Position numbers and translations under genes: made by a program. Below the pieces are notes generated by a model. It was not told the DNA's origin. It searched no databases and saw only the letters and a list, made by a program, of their open reading frames with translations. 64,000 bases of DNA, from positions 1 to 64,000 of the forward strand of contig QXJR01000011.1 in assembly GCA_020975725.1 (NCBI GenBank). The letters run 5' to 3'. Origin of the DNA: Picocystis sp. L7. Taxonomy: Eukaryota > Chlorophyta > Picocystophyceae > Picocystales > Picocystaceae. Below are positions 51,593-61,342 of the stretch, piece after piece. The first letter of the stretch is position 1; the number at the start of each line of letters is the position of its first letter.

Positions 51593-52496
51593 CGTCGTTC
51601 GAATGGTGCTGGAGAGATCCGACCCCCTTGTCCCAGACCTTCCCCCTTTCGAAAGGGGATCGCCATCCCTTTCGAACCCCACCCCGTGTCGGGTGGGGAC
51701 GGGTCGCTTCCTTCTTTTCCCGTGGAGAAGAGGGGAGGGATCTCTCCCCCCCCCAACCCACTGCCCCGGTTCCCCGTCCCACGTGACCGGGACCAGGGTC
51801 GGTGAATGGGGATAGCCCAGGGTCGTCCCTCCCCCCTTGTAGGGGATGGGTTCGGATGGAACCAGGACGGAGAGGGACAGAAGGGAGGTGCATGGAGACG
51901 TGGAAGGCGAGGTGCACGCACGCACAGCCACCGTGCGTGGGATCCAGAGCACGTGGAACGTACCTTGGCTGGGTGTGTTCGTGTGCGTGTGTGTGCGGTA
52001 CCGTTGAGGTGGACACGCTCCTTGCTTTCCCACCCCGAAGCGGGGACACTTCCCACCGGCAGGATGGAGCCCATCGACACAATCGGCATGGAGTAGCTTT
52101 CGGAATCCATCACGTGCGGGATCGATGCGAACGTGCCAACCTCGCTTCCTGCCTGGTCCAGAACCGTCCTGGTGCACCCGTGCCGCATCGAGGTGGCACG
52201 GCGGGTGTCGCGTTTCCTTGTGCCCTTGGAGGAAGAACCAATCCTCTCCATACGACGCCTTGCGCTCCTGAATTCCATGCAGGTGCGGAATTTCCTCTTC
52301 CTTTCGACCGGCGTCTCCATCGGTGCGCCTGTGCCTGGTCCTTCCTGGTGGTGGTCGTCCCCAGGATCCCAGGTCGTGGTTGGGAGGGAGAGATCCGACA
52401 CCTCCCTTCTCGTGCCATCGTTGAAAGGGAACGTTCCCAGGCTTCCATCGAACCTTTCGGAACGCCGACGCTGGTACAAACGAGGAAGGAGACGGG
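51593..52496. promoter_or_regulatory. Divergent promoter region transportin / ZNF706-like
   Basis: About 900 bp between start codons. CCCTTTCGAAAGGG at 51644-51657 and CCCTTTCGAACCCC at 51667-51680 lie 52-90 bp from the transportin ATG. Long antisense-type frames through this stretch lack any family match. Confidence 0.5.
51644..51680. promoter_or_regulatory. Paired TTCGAA-centred 14-mers
   Basis: A perfect CCCTTTCGAAAGGG palindrome (51644-51657) and a mixed site CCCTTTCGAACCCC (51667-51680), 9 bp apart, just upstream of transportin. Confidence 0.55.
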
Positions 52497-52703
52497 ATGG
52501 TGCGTGGCAAGGCCAAGGCAGACGCACAAGCGAAGAAACAGGCCAAGATGGAGAAGGCGAAGAAGGGAGGGTCGCAGCTCGAACATCGCGTGGCCAAAGC
52601 CACCTGCCCCGTCTGCAAAGCGACCATGGCCAACGCCAACGACCTCAAAACGCACTTCGAAAGCAAACATCCCAAGCTTCCGCTGCCGGAAGAATGCGCC
52701 TAG
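52497..52703 (+). CDS. Small C2H2 zinc-finger protein, ZNF706/SERF type
   Basis: The 68-residue protein begins with a Lys/Ala-rich 4F5/SERF-like region (RGKAKADAQAKKQAKMEKAKK) and ends in one C2H2 finger, CPVCKATMANANDLKTHFES then KHPKLPLP. The HFESKHPKxPLP end is the signature of ZNF706 and plant At2g23090-like proteins. They are small, abundant nuclear or cytosolic proteins of poorly known function. The length fits the family (about 75). Confidence 0.92.
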   Translation: MVRGKAKADAQAKKQAKMEKAKKGGSQLEHRVAKATCPVCKATMANANDLKTHFESKHPKLPLPEECA

Positions 52704-52906
52704 ACGTGCGAAGGCAATGCAAGCCAGACAAGACTGGGACGCGCGAGGTCGCGGTCCGTCGATCGTTCCCTTCCGAGAAAGGCGTCCGAGGCGGCGCAGC
52801 ACGTGGAGTCGCTCTATCGAGCTCGGATGGAACGAACGACCAGGGATCGAGGACGTTCGAGAGGGTGTCAATGCACGCACTTACACAACCGATGGTTTGG
52901 ATCCCA
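52704..52906. other. Convergent spacer
   Basis: About 200 bp between the 3' ends of the ZNF706-like and SCAMP genes. Nothing distinctive is seen. Confidence 0.35.
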
Positions 52907-53833
52907 TCACCTCCCAGATCCGTTCATCTCTAGCACGACGTCTGCCGCCGTCCTTGTCGAACCACGGACGCGACCTGGACCTCCTGCGGATCGGAATTCC
53001 GACAAAGCTTGTTTCCCCATCCAGAAGCCGAGGAAGAAGACCGTCATCCAGATGACGATGTTGATGAGACTCATGATGGCAAAGGTGATGCCTTTGCTTC
53101 CACCGCTGTCCAGCTCGCGTATCATCACGAAGAAGCCTGCACAGTAGTCGGCCACGGTGGGAGCGGCCACCAGCGTCCACACCGTCCAGACCATGTGCAC
53201 CAACCAATGCAGGAAGAACTTCCCGTAGGCGAGGGTGGATCCTTGCGTCTGGGCAGCTCGATACAGTGCTCTGTACCACAAGGTGAAGGACAAAGGGATG
53301 CCGAGTGCGCTCACCAGCGTGGCGAAGAACCAGTCACCCACACCGGTGTCGGTGCCAGACACAAACATGAGGAAGATCACCAGCCAATTGAAGAGGTATC
53401 CGACGAAGGTGATGATCCAGTTCACGTACGCAACGCGCACCATGCGCTGCGTTTCCACGGGGATTTCGTCTTCGATGCTGTGGTAGAGGATGGGCTTGCA
53501 CTTGGGCCAGTTGGGCGGTCTTGGCGCCAATCGGATGGCATCTTGAAGGGCTTTTTCCCTGGCCTGGAGTTCCATTTCTTTCTTCTTGACTTCTCTCTCC
53601 CTCCTCTCCAGGTCGTAGGCCCCGGAGGTGGATGCGTACGCTTTGCTGTTGACTGCGTGGATCTCTCCGACGGTCCCTTCTCCGTCCATCTCGCCTTGTT
53701 CGTTCCCCCATCTCCCTCGCGCTTGTGCGAATGGGTTCCCACCGTCCGAGTGGTGGGTGGACGTCCTCCTGGGAACCGGCGGAGGACCCCTCGCTTGTGG
53801 TGCGAAGGGGTTGTCTTCGTCTGGCGTCATCAT
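52907..53833 (-). CDS. SCAMP: Secretory carrier-associated membrane protein (SCAMP)
   Basis: The 308-residue product is a SCAMP of post-Golgi and endocytic vesicles. The cytosolic N terminus has NPF endocytic motifs (DEDNPFAPQ, GGNPFAQ), followed by a coiled coil (LERREREVKKKEMELQAREKAL). Four membrane helices follow (about 150-285) with typical stretches: NWPKCKPILYHSIEDEIP before the first helix, FFATLVSALGIPLSFTLWYRALYRA, and the GGSKGITFAIM loop. Start: Met at 53833 precedes TPDEDNPF; an ATG 24 bp upstream is also in frame. Confidence 0.95.
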   Translation of the reverse strand: MMTPDEDNPFAPQARGPPPVPRRTSTHHSDGGNPFAQARGRWGNEQGEMDGEGTVGEIHAVNSKAYASTSGAYDLERREREVKKKEMELQAREKALQDAIRLAPRPPNWPKCKPILYHSIEDEIPVETQRMVRVAYVNWIITFVGYLFNWLVIFLMFVSGTDTGVGDWFFATLVSALGIPLSFTLWYRALYRAAQTQGSTLAYGKFFLHWLVHMVWTVWTLVAAPTVADYCAGFFVMIRELDSGGSKGITFAIMSLINIVIWMTVFFLGFWMGKQALSEFRSAGGPGRVRGSTRTAADVVLEMNGSGR

Positions 53834-54104
53834 CGTCGGACACGAGCGTCGGTCCACGCCGATCGAATGGACCCTTCTCCCTCCCCTTCCACGAGGTTAA
53901 CTTTCGCTTACATCGGGAGGGGAGAGGCGAACCGACGCAGGAACCGATAGGACCCGAAGCGACCCACCCGAGGTTAACTTCGGGTTTTACACTCCACGGG
54001 GTGGGGATGGGCATCCACCTCGAGGTAGATGACACAGAGCGGACAGGAAGGAAAGGAGGATCTGCTTGGCGTGGAGAAAGCAAATGGATCGACCGGAAAT
54101 GGAA
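53834..54104. other. Tandem spacer
   Basis: Promoter of SCAMP and 3' end of CRY-DASH. The 13-nt sequence GAGGTTAACTTCG occurs here at 53893-53905 and, in near-identical form, at 53970-53982. This short direct repeat about 77 bp apart may be regulatory. Confidence 0.45.
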
Positions 54105-55719
54105 TCAAGGGAGGGGTCGACCGCCAGGACCTGCGTTGCGCCACACCCGTTCCAACGTGTTCTGGACCCGTGGGGGCTTGCGTCCGCCTGGACCGGACTG
54201 CCTGCCACGAAAAGGCTTGCTGGGGAGGTCTGGACGTCCCAAGGTCTTGGTGGGGATGGGAGAGGGGTAATCGCGACCCACCACACAACCACAGCGTTCC
54301 TGAAGCTCCAAAGGCATCTTCCAAGGCTCAAACAAATACTTCAACGGGACCTCCCGCAGCTCCGGTACCCAACATCGAATGTACTTCCCCTCCGGATCGT
54401 AATCGTTGCTTTGCTTCGTGATGTTGAACTTATTGATACGACCGCCTGTCAATCCTGCGGCCGAATTCCAGTTCCCGTAGTTGGCAGTGACGTCATGATC
54501 CATCAAGAAGGACTCGAAATGATCCGCCCCGTACCGCCAGTCCATCCCCAAGTCGAGGCAAAGGTAGCTTGCAACGTTCTGCCTGCCCCGGTTGCTCATG
54601 AACCCGGTCGCTCTCAGCTCGCGCATGTTGGCGTCCACCAAGGGCATCCCGGTCATCCCATCCTTCCAGCGCTGGATCAGGTTTCGATCTCGCCTCCACG
54701 GCACATCCATGTCCTTGGCCCCGCCCTCGAAGAATATCTGATTGCCGTACTTCATGCAAAAAAAAACGAAAGAAGTCTCTCCAAGTGAGCTCAAAAACCA
54801 CCCAGTACGTGGACTTGTTCTTGACTCTCTGCTTCTCGTAGCGTTGGAGCTCGCTCCAGATCTGCCGCGGAGTGATACAACCATGGGCCAACCAGGGGGA
54901 AAACTTTGTGCTGTAATCCCCACCCAACATTCCGTTGCGGGTTTCGAAGTAGCGAGCAACGGCATCAGTTTCCCAGAGGTAGTGGTGCAACCGTTGGGCC
55001 GCTGCGGTCTCACCACCTGTCCACCGTGGCATGGTCTTATCTTTCCGCAAGTCCTCCTCTTGTTCCTGAAGCTTCTTCATCTCTGCGCGGACCTCCTCCG
55101 TCAGCGGCAAGCTCTCCAGATCGGGCCAAAAGTCTTTCCCTTCTGGGAAAGGTTGGGGAATTGGCAGGGAAGAGACGGACGGTGGTGTCAGGGGCTGCCT
55201 GGGCGTGCATTTGTTTTCTACTTGGTTCCTGAAGGGCGTGAATACGTCCGGCAGCATTTGTATGTTTCCCTTCGGATAGGGTAGGTCGTCCAGGTGATAG
55301 AGCGAGTACCCCCACACCAATTCCAAACCGCCACCAAGCCCCTGCATTGCTTGGTCTACTCTCTTTTCCACCTGGGTCTCCTCCCAGGTGGCTTCGGCAT
55401 GGGCCACGACCACTTGTCCTTGCAACGTCGGGAGCACTTCCTCTGGTCTTCCCACGCGCACGAGGAGGTCGGATCCGATGGCTCTGAGCTGCGTCTTCAA
55501 GTCCCTCACACTCTCCACGAGGAACCTGGATCGATGCAGGTGCGTCTTGAGGCTACCAAACGGCGTTTGGGCGAAGTGTCGTGGATCGAAGCAGTAGCAA
55601 GCAAGCACTTCGTCGGCCTCTCCCCTCTTCACCCGCTCGGCCGCCCATGCGATGGCCGCATGATCCCTCACCCTCAGGTCGTTCCTGAACCACAGCAGCA
55701 CGCGCCTCGAGGTGGCCAT
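54105..55719 (-). CDS. CRY-DASH: DASH-type cryptochrome/photolyase, with a frame break
   Basis: The N-terminal photolyase domain starts RRVLLWFRNDLRVRDH and carries the antenna-binding half. The FAD-binding half shows GGETAAAQRLHHYLW, DYSTKFSPWLAHGCITPRQI, WRDFFRFF, then MKYGNQIFFEGG, MRELRATGFMSNRGRQNVAS and DWRYGADHFES. This order is CRY-DASH, a flavoprotein that repairs UV lesions in single-stranded or looped DNA and may sense blue light. The frame shifts inside a run of nine A (coding T) at 54758-54766; the two parts overlap there and both are clearly coding. A length of about 537 residues is normal for the family. The shift is either a homopolymer sequencing error or a true recent mutation. 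Confidence 0.92.
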
Positions 55720-56109
55720 GTCCACCGCTTTCGTCCTGGATTCGTGTTCGACTCGTGTCGACGTGGCGTCCTCCACCACCACGACTGGCTCCTCCGATCG
55801 ACAAACCCAATCGTCCTTCTATCCCCTTCCAACAAAGCTCCTTTCGGAAACGAACGTCGAAAGGGGAGTGGGTCGGGTCTCGCCCAGGGCATGCGACACC
55901 TTTGGTTCGGGAAAGAGTTGGAAAGGCCATTCATGGGAGACACCAATCCATCCTGATGACAGGCCATGGAATGGGGATGGAAGAAAGGACGTGGAAGGAT
56001 GGATGGGTGGACAGGGATGGATCGGAGCAGAATATGCATGCATCTTACATGAAACGCATCAAGATGGAGAGCCAGACGCTGGCACTACAGTGAACACCAA
56101 GAGTCACGT
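55720..56109. other. Tandem spacer
   Basis: About 390 bp holding the CRY-DASH promoter and the 3' end of the PRMT9-like gene. A CGTCGAAAGGGGAG half-site lies near 55855, about 130 bp upstream of the CRY-DASH start. Confidence 0.35.
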
Positions 56110-59100
56110 TCAGGCCAAGAACAACGGTGGCTTGGTGAGCGACTCCATGGATGCCCCTGGAGAAAACTCCGGGGTGCTGTGAACAGCTTCCAAGATGACA
56201 AACTCGTGGTACACTTCGGCCAATGTGGCTGGATCCAACAACAGGCTGCCGCAGTGAGCAAGGACCATCTTCATATCCTTCTCAATGGGAGGGAAGCGCT
56301 TGCATCTGACCCGCATGAGGAAGTCTCGTACCAACAACTCGCAATAATGCACCCGTTGAAAGTGGGGGCTCTCCACCGATGCACCCCCTCCCCACTGGAT
56401 CTTCCAGGGCGACTTGCCCACCCATGAACCGACTCCCTCGCGCAAAGAGAAGCGGATCTGATTGTTCTCACGTTTGGCCAACACGGTGATCTTCTTGCCT
56501 GGTTCGACCTGGACACCCCTCTCCAGGTATTGAAGCGCTTGCCCCCAGTAATGGGGGGCCCTGGTTTCCTTGGTCGGTAGTTGGATTTCAATCAAATCCC
56601 TAGAGGTTACTGCCTCCTGGCCTGGCTCCCCAGCTGCACAGTCTGCCGGTTGCGACTGTGGACGGCCTTCTGAGCAGTGGAGGTTTTCAGCACCATCGAT
56701 GGAGCTTCCTTCTGCCGGTGGGGGAGAAGACTCTTGAAGATTCGCGACCTGTGAGAATTCCCTTGCTAGTGTGGCCACGTTCCCTTTGTTCACGACAAGC
56801 CCACTCTTGGAAATGCCTTCAGGAGCAGTGGTGATGGTATCCTCCTCGTCTAAATGCAAATCAAACCAGAAGCAAATCCCGTTCATGTATCCTGTCTCCG
56901 TCACTTCCAACTTGAGTACATTCTCTCGTCCTCTCCCCTTCTGAATCCCATCGAAAAAGTACTCAAAAACCTTCTTAGGTTTGGTCAAGCGTCGGTGCGG
57001 GACGCTTTCCATATGGACTGCTTCATAGCCTTTGTCCCATCTGTACTTGTTCATAGGACTCATATCGAACCCTCTTACTTCGTTCGTATAGATTTCCACG
57101 CCCATCGCATAAATGGTAGCAGCTGCTGGGATGACCGCGGCGTCAGGCTGTGCGACCTGCCGTTTGACTTTCTCCAGCATGTAAAGCACTCCATCTCCCA
57201 ATAGCCCTGCATCAAACATGTCACAGATGATAAGATTAACCCCCTTGGCACGGACATTTTGCCCTCGTTCTAACAAGGCAACATCCCTCTCCACTACTGT
57301 GATGCGTTCGGAGAGCCCATTAGCTGCTGCAGCTCTGCGTGCAACTTTGGCGAGGCTTTCGTGCATCTCCGCTGCTACGACTGTATCTGCTCCCGATGAA
57401 GCAGCCATTATAGACAGGAGACCACTTCCCGCTCCCATGTCAAGAGCGTGCACATCCTCCCCCCTTTCCTTTTTCCTGGTCACAGCACGATTGATAGCCC
57501 GAAAGTAAGCCTCGTTGCGACGCTCGTCTGCCAGTATGTTGAATTGGTAGTGTGGAAACGACGCATCTGCTGCCAAAAGCTGGCTGTACTCAGCATCGGG
57601 AACTTCGAATTTTATCCGCACCGTGTTGTGCAGAGCATTCAATGGCATCACGCCATCTGCCTCCACCCTCATTTCCCCATCTAGATACTGGATGGCTGGT
57701 TGAAGTGACTTGAGCCCTTCTTCCACTGCATGAGGTCCCGTACTGAGATGAATTCCTTCAGCCAAATGGAGGTCGTACCAGAACATGACTGCGTTCCAGG
57801 TGCCACTTCTCTCAAACTGCACGTCGATGGTCTTCTGATCGCATTCCTCGGGAGGGTTCAACATATCGAAGTGCCAAACTTCAAAGGGGCTTGACAGGGG
57901 CACATAAGCGTCCTTGCAAAAGGTTGGCCCCGTGGTGACATACGCCGGATGCCACCGCATCTTGTTGATCGCTTGCAGGTCGAAGCCACACACCGGCCCC
58001 GATCTCAATTCAATGGCTTGCGCATACACCGTTGCAGAAGCAGGCAGCACAATAGCATCCGAAGTCAAGAGATTGTCCAAAGCATGCCTCACGGACGGGA
58101 GAATGCCAGCTGCCAGCAGTCCCGGTTCCAGCATGTTGCAGACCAGCAGGTTGCACACAATGGGCACATCTTTTAGCAGGGAAAGATCGGTGGGGCGTTT
58201 GTACACGACTTTGACCTGATCGTCGTTGAAACCGTTGGTGAGCAGCTCCTCCTTGCAGCTCATGGCCAGGTACAGCCAGCGTTCGCAGGCGGTGACATGC
58301 CTGGCACCAGCACGTAGTGCCATCATGGTGTGGAGCCCCGCTCCGGCTCCCAGGTCCAACACACGGCAGTCCCGGTCGCTGGCGTGTATGGCCCCGATGG
58401 CCGCCACGATGGCACGTTCCATTTTCTCGTGCAGGTATTCGTCCTCCAGAAACTTCAGGTGCCGTTTGGGCAAGCGGATGTCCGCTTGCACGGTCACGTA
58501 GTTGTATGTATCTTTGATGTTGTGGTCATTTTCGGCTTGGAAGGGTGTGAGCAGTTTGTTGGGCAGCATGTCTTCCGTTTTGACCTTGTGGAGGGGGGCG
58601 GAGTACTCGTGGTAGGTGATGCGCTGTTTGGCTCCAGGAGCCGGGAGTGCTTTCTTTTCCATGCCTTTCCCTTGCAAGATATCTCCGAGCACTGCTTGTT
58701 GGGCATGTTCCATCCCTCGCTTCATTTCTTCGCTGAACGGGTCGTATTGGAGCCCTTCTTGGAACGCCTCCAGCGCCTCTCGGTTCCTGTTCATTCCCAG
58801 GAGCGCGCTCCCTTTCCTTCCGAACGCTTTGATGTAGCTGGTGGGTGCAGTGGCGCCGTTCCACCCACCATTCATTCGCATTCCTTTCCTGGTCCATGCC
58901 GCTTCGGCGGCCACCTGGCACCTCTGCGCGTCCCAGAGCGCTTCTTCGTAGAGTCCGAGGTTGAGGTAGCATGTCGATCGGTTGCTGTGCGTGATGTACA
59001 CTTCTGGATGCGTGAGATGTTCCTCTTTCATCTTGCGGAACACTTTGGCGTAGGCGGCGACGGCTTCCACTTCCATCCCATGCTTCTGAAGCTGGGCGGC

Positions 59101-59316
59101 TTCTCCGTGCAGTTGGGAGAGCGTCTTTTTCTTCCATCCTGGATCCGACTGGAAGCTTTCTTTCACGAGCTTCAAGATCCTCGTCCTGGTCCTCGTGCGG
59201 CTCTCTTCCACCTGTCCTTGCGTCGCATCTCCATCGTCGGTGGACCTCCCTTCCGTTCCTGGTTCGGTCTCCCGTTCGGGCACGTCCACGTGGATGTCTT
59301 CGGCGAGGTGGGCCAT
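56110..59316 (-). CDS. PRMT9-like protein: TPR repeats plus two methyltransferase domains
   Basis: The product (1,068 residues from the ATG at 59316) starts with an acidic region. TPR repeats follow (about 60-230; GMEVEAVAAYAKVFRKMKEE, RSTCYLNLGLYEEALWDAQR, GMNRNREALEAFQEGLQYDP). Then come two protein-arginine-methyltransferase modules. SAM motif I reads CRVLDLGAGAGLHTMMALRA (about 345) and ALDMGAGSGLLSIMAASSGA (about 665). This order is that of PRMT9, which in animals methylates the splicing factor SF3B2. The double-E loop is changed in both halves: CNMLEPGLLAAGIL and CDMFDAGLLGDGVL, where the family usually has two Glu. Activity is therefore uncertain. The frame is open to 59490. Confidence 0.85.
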   Translation of the reverse strand: MAHLAEDIHVDVPERETEPGTEGRSTDDGDATQGQVEESRTRTRTRILKLVKESFQSDPGWKKKTLSQLHGEAAQLQKHGMEVEAVAAYAKVFRKMKEEHLTHPEVYITHSNRSTCYLNLGLYEEALWDAQRCQVAAEAAWTRKGMRMNGGWNGATAPTSYIKAFGRKGSALLGMNRNREALEAFQEGLQYDPFSEEMKRGMEHAQQAVLGDILQGKGMEKKALPAPGAKQRITYHEYSAPLHKVKTEDMLPNKLLTPFQAENDHNIKDTYNYVTVQADIRLPKRHLKFLEDEYLHEKMERAIVAAIGAIHASDRDCRVLDLGAGAGLHTMMALRAGARHVTACERWLYLAMSCKEELLTNGFNDDQVKVVYKRPTDLSLLKDVPIVCNLLVCNMLEPGLLAAGILPSVRHALDNLLTSDAIVLPASATVYAQAIELRSGPVCGFDLQAINKMRWHPAYVTTGPTFCKDAYVPLSSPFEVWHFDMLNPPEECDQKTIDVQFERSGTWNAVMFWYDLHLAEGIHLSTGPHAVEEGLKSLQPAIQYLDGEMRVEADGVMPLNALHNTVRIKFEVPDAEYSQLLAADASFPHYQFNILADERRNEAYFRAINRAVTRKKERGEDVHALDMGAGSGLLSIMAASSGADTVVAAEMHESLAKVARRAAAANGLSERITVVERDVALLERGQNVRAKGVNLIICDMFDAGLLGDGVLYMLEKVKRQVAQPDAAVIPAAATIYAMGVEIYTNEVRGFDMSPMNKYRWDKGYEAVHMESVPHRRLTKPKKVFEYFFDGIQKGRGRENVLKLEVTETGYMNGICFWFDLHLDEEDTITTAPEGISKSGLVVNKGNVATLAREFSQVANLQESSPPPAEGSSIDGAENLHCSEGRPQSQPADCAAGEPGQEAVTSRDLIEIQLPTKETRAPHYWGQALQYLERGVQVEPGKKITVLAKRENNQIRFSLREGVGSWVGKSPWKIQWGGGASVESPHFQRVHYCELLVRDFLMRVRCKRFPPIEKDMKMVLAHCGSLLLDPATLAEVYHEFVILEAVHSTPEFSPGASMESLTKPPLFLA

Positions 59317-59540
59317 GGCTTGGCGATGTCCGATCTGCGTGTTGGTTTCGTCCAAACTGTTCGTCACTTCGACGTGTCTGGTGGCGATGGTGCGGTCCGA
59401 CGCGACGAAGTGGAGGAGGGAGGGAAGCAACGAGGAGACGAACCGACGCCCCAGGGAACAGGGAACGAGGACCAGGGAGGGAGGACACAACGCATCCCAC
59501 GGCCAGGTTTACAACGTGGTGGGGGTGGGGGCGTGGAGGA
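59317..59540. other. Tandem spacer
   Basis: Promoter side of the PRMT9-like gene and 3' end of the permease gene. Nothing distinctive is seen. Confidence 0.35.
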
Positions 59541-61044
59541 TCAAGGGGTGCAGCTGAAGGGCTTCTGGAAGTCGTCGATGATGTTGCGGATGCTCACGTA
59601 CGTGCCCATGACCAATGTGAACACGCTGCCCACCAAGATGACCGTGTTCAGGATCGTCTTGAACAGCTTGGAACGCAACTGACCCAGCTTGTAATTGGAA
59701 ACCAACCAAAAGAGACAAGGAAGGCCGTACGTGAACTGGGTGGAAAACAACGCCGAGATGATCCCCAACAGATCGTTGAATGAAGGGATCGAAGAACCAA
59801 CCACGTACGCCAGCAACCAAAGAACCAGCAACAAAACCATCCAATAGAACCGAAACAACCAGGTGACCTCCGGGACATGCTTGCTTTCCTCTTCGTCCGC
59901 ACGCTTGCTACCCATGCGCACATGCCTGCGAAACCACTTGTACCTCCGCAATACCTTGATGATCTGGTGAGTCAGCACGTTCGCATCGATCACCCCTCCA
60001 ATGATCACGTTCGGCAGGAGAAAGGCCCACCCAACAATGGCAAAGGCCGATGAAGGAGAGAGGTTCAGCAAGGCTGGGGAGGCAGCAGTTGAACCCAAGT
60101 ACGAGTAAAGTACAGGGCCCACAATCGCATAAACAGCGATCGCAAAACCCTGTGCTGCATACAGCGCCTTGCCAAAGTCCTCTGGACGCTGCATGATATG
60201 TATAAACTCGAAGAAAACGAGGTGACCTTTCAGAACGTGCAAAGGCGCGAGGCAGACGAGATAGGTCAGCGCCAAGAACAGAGCGTCGAATGTTCTCCGT
60301 ATCGCCAACGCTCATTAACACACCTGCGTAGGCAAATATAATATTGATGGTGGATCCAAATGCACGTGTGAGCGACGTCCCGCTCACTGGAAAGGCAACG
60401 TCATCGACCTGGCCTATGTCCAGGCGTGACACTCCAGTGATGTTCATGATAATCGCTATAATGATACAAAAGAAAGAAAGTGCAGAAAGAAGCGACACCC
60501 CTTTGAGGTAGACGGGGAAGGAGAGCAGCCATCCTCCAAGGGCACCGACCACCGCCATGATGGCCAGACACACTTCCTCTTGGGCCAACGAATATATGGC
60601 TTCGCCTGCCGTGAGTGCGGTAGCGGCGATGAAGAAAAACAGAAGCAAGGATTGTTCAATCTGCACGACCATTCCCCACTTGGGTCCGAAAATGATGGCG
60701 GCCGCTTGTCCGTAGCCTTCGATTTCTTCGTCTCGATGATCCATGTACACCTCCCAGATGAGGAAACCGGTGTAGGTGGCTAAGAGTCCGAGTCCGACGA
60801 TGAGCAAAATTCCTGGGACGTAACCCAGCACGGCAACGTTGGATGCCATGGCCAGCACTCCAAGGGACACTGTACCGGCTATGATGAGGAAGGAGGTGAG
60901 GATCCATGAGACGGGCGGTTCTTCCTCCGGTTCCACTTCGGATTCGGTGGCTTGCCACAGTTTTTCCTCTTGTTCCTTCGTACCCGGTTCGGTCTCGAAG
61001 TAGACTTCCTCGTCTCCCGTCCCTGTCCCTCCGTTCCCTTCCAT
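59541..61044 (-). CDS. Amino acid/auxin permease (AAAP/SLC38-like), two exons
   Basis: Exons 61044-60324 and 60226-59541, joined across a 97-nt GT..AG intron, give 468 residues. The splice restores FAYAG-HLVFFEFIHIMQRPEDFGKAL, the conserved AAAP segment (usually FAYxGH..FPEI...M..P.DF.KA). An acidic N-terminal tail of 45 residues is followed by 10-11 membrane helices, starting SWILTSFLIIAGTVSLGVL. The family carries amino acids with protons across plasma or vacuolar membranes; the substrate cannot be told. An amphipathic linker rich in charge (HVRMGSKRADEEESKHVPE) separates late helices. Confidence 0.92.
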
Positions 61045-61342
61045 CTCCAGGTCTTTCCGACCCCGTGAAGGCGATCTTCAGGGTTTCCTTTTTCCGTTCG
61101 ATTCCGGTTCGAACGGGACGCTCGGTCCATCTCCCTGCACATCACATGCCCCCCTTTCTCCCCCCTGGATCCCTCCCACGTGGGCCGAAGGGGGAGGTTC
61201 CTCCCCCACCCACGTGGGGGAAAGGGGGGCATTGGCGATTCGGGAGGGGATTGCTCATCCGAAGGGCTGGAAGGACCGCCAATGGATCGCAAATATGGAC
61301 TGTCTTTTGCGGTCCACGAGTGGGCAGGCGTCCAGGCGACGC
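61045..61342. promoter_or_regulatory. Spacer with promoter of the permease
   Basis: About 300 bp between tandem genes. It contains the near-palindrome CCGGTTCGAACGGG at 61104-61117, about 60 bp from the permease ATG, and an inverted repeat CCCACGTGGG... around 61175-61217 (CACGTGG cores), which could form a hairpin in the shared transcript region. Confidence 0.45.

Noticed and set aside
51802-53055. 417-codon plus-strand frame across ZNF706-like gene and promoter
   Set aside because: It runs out of frame with the ZNF706-like gene and antisense to SCAMP, and lacks motifs.
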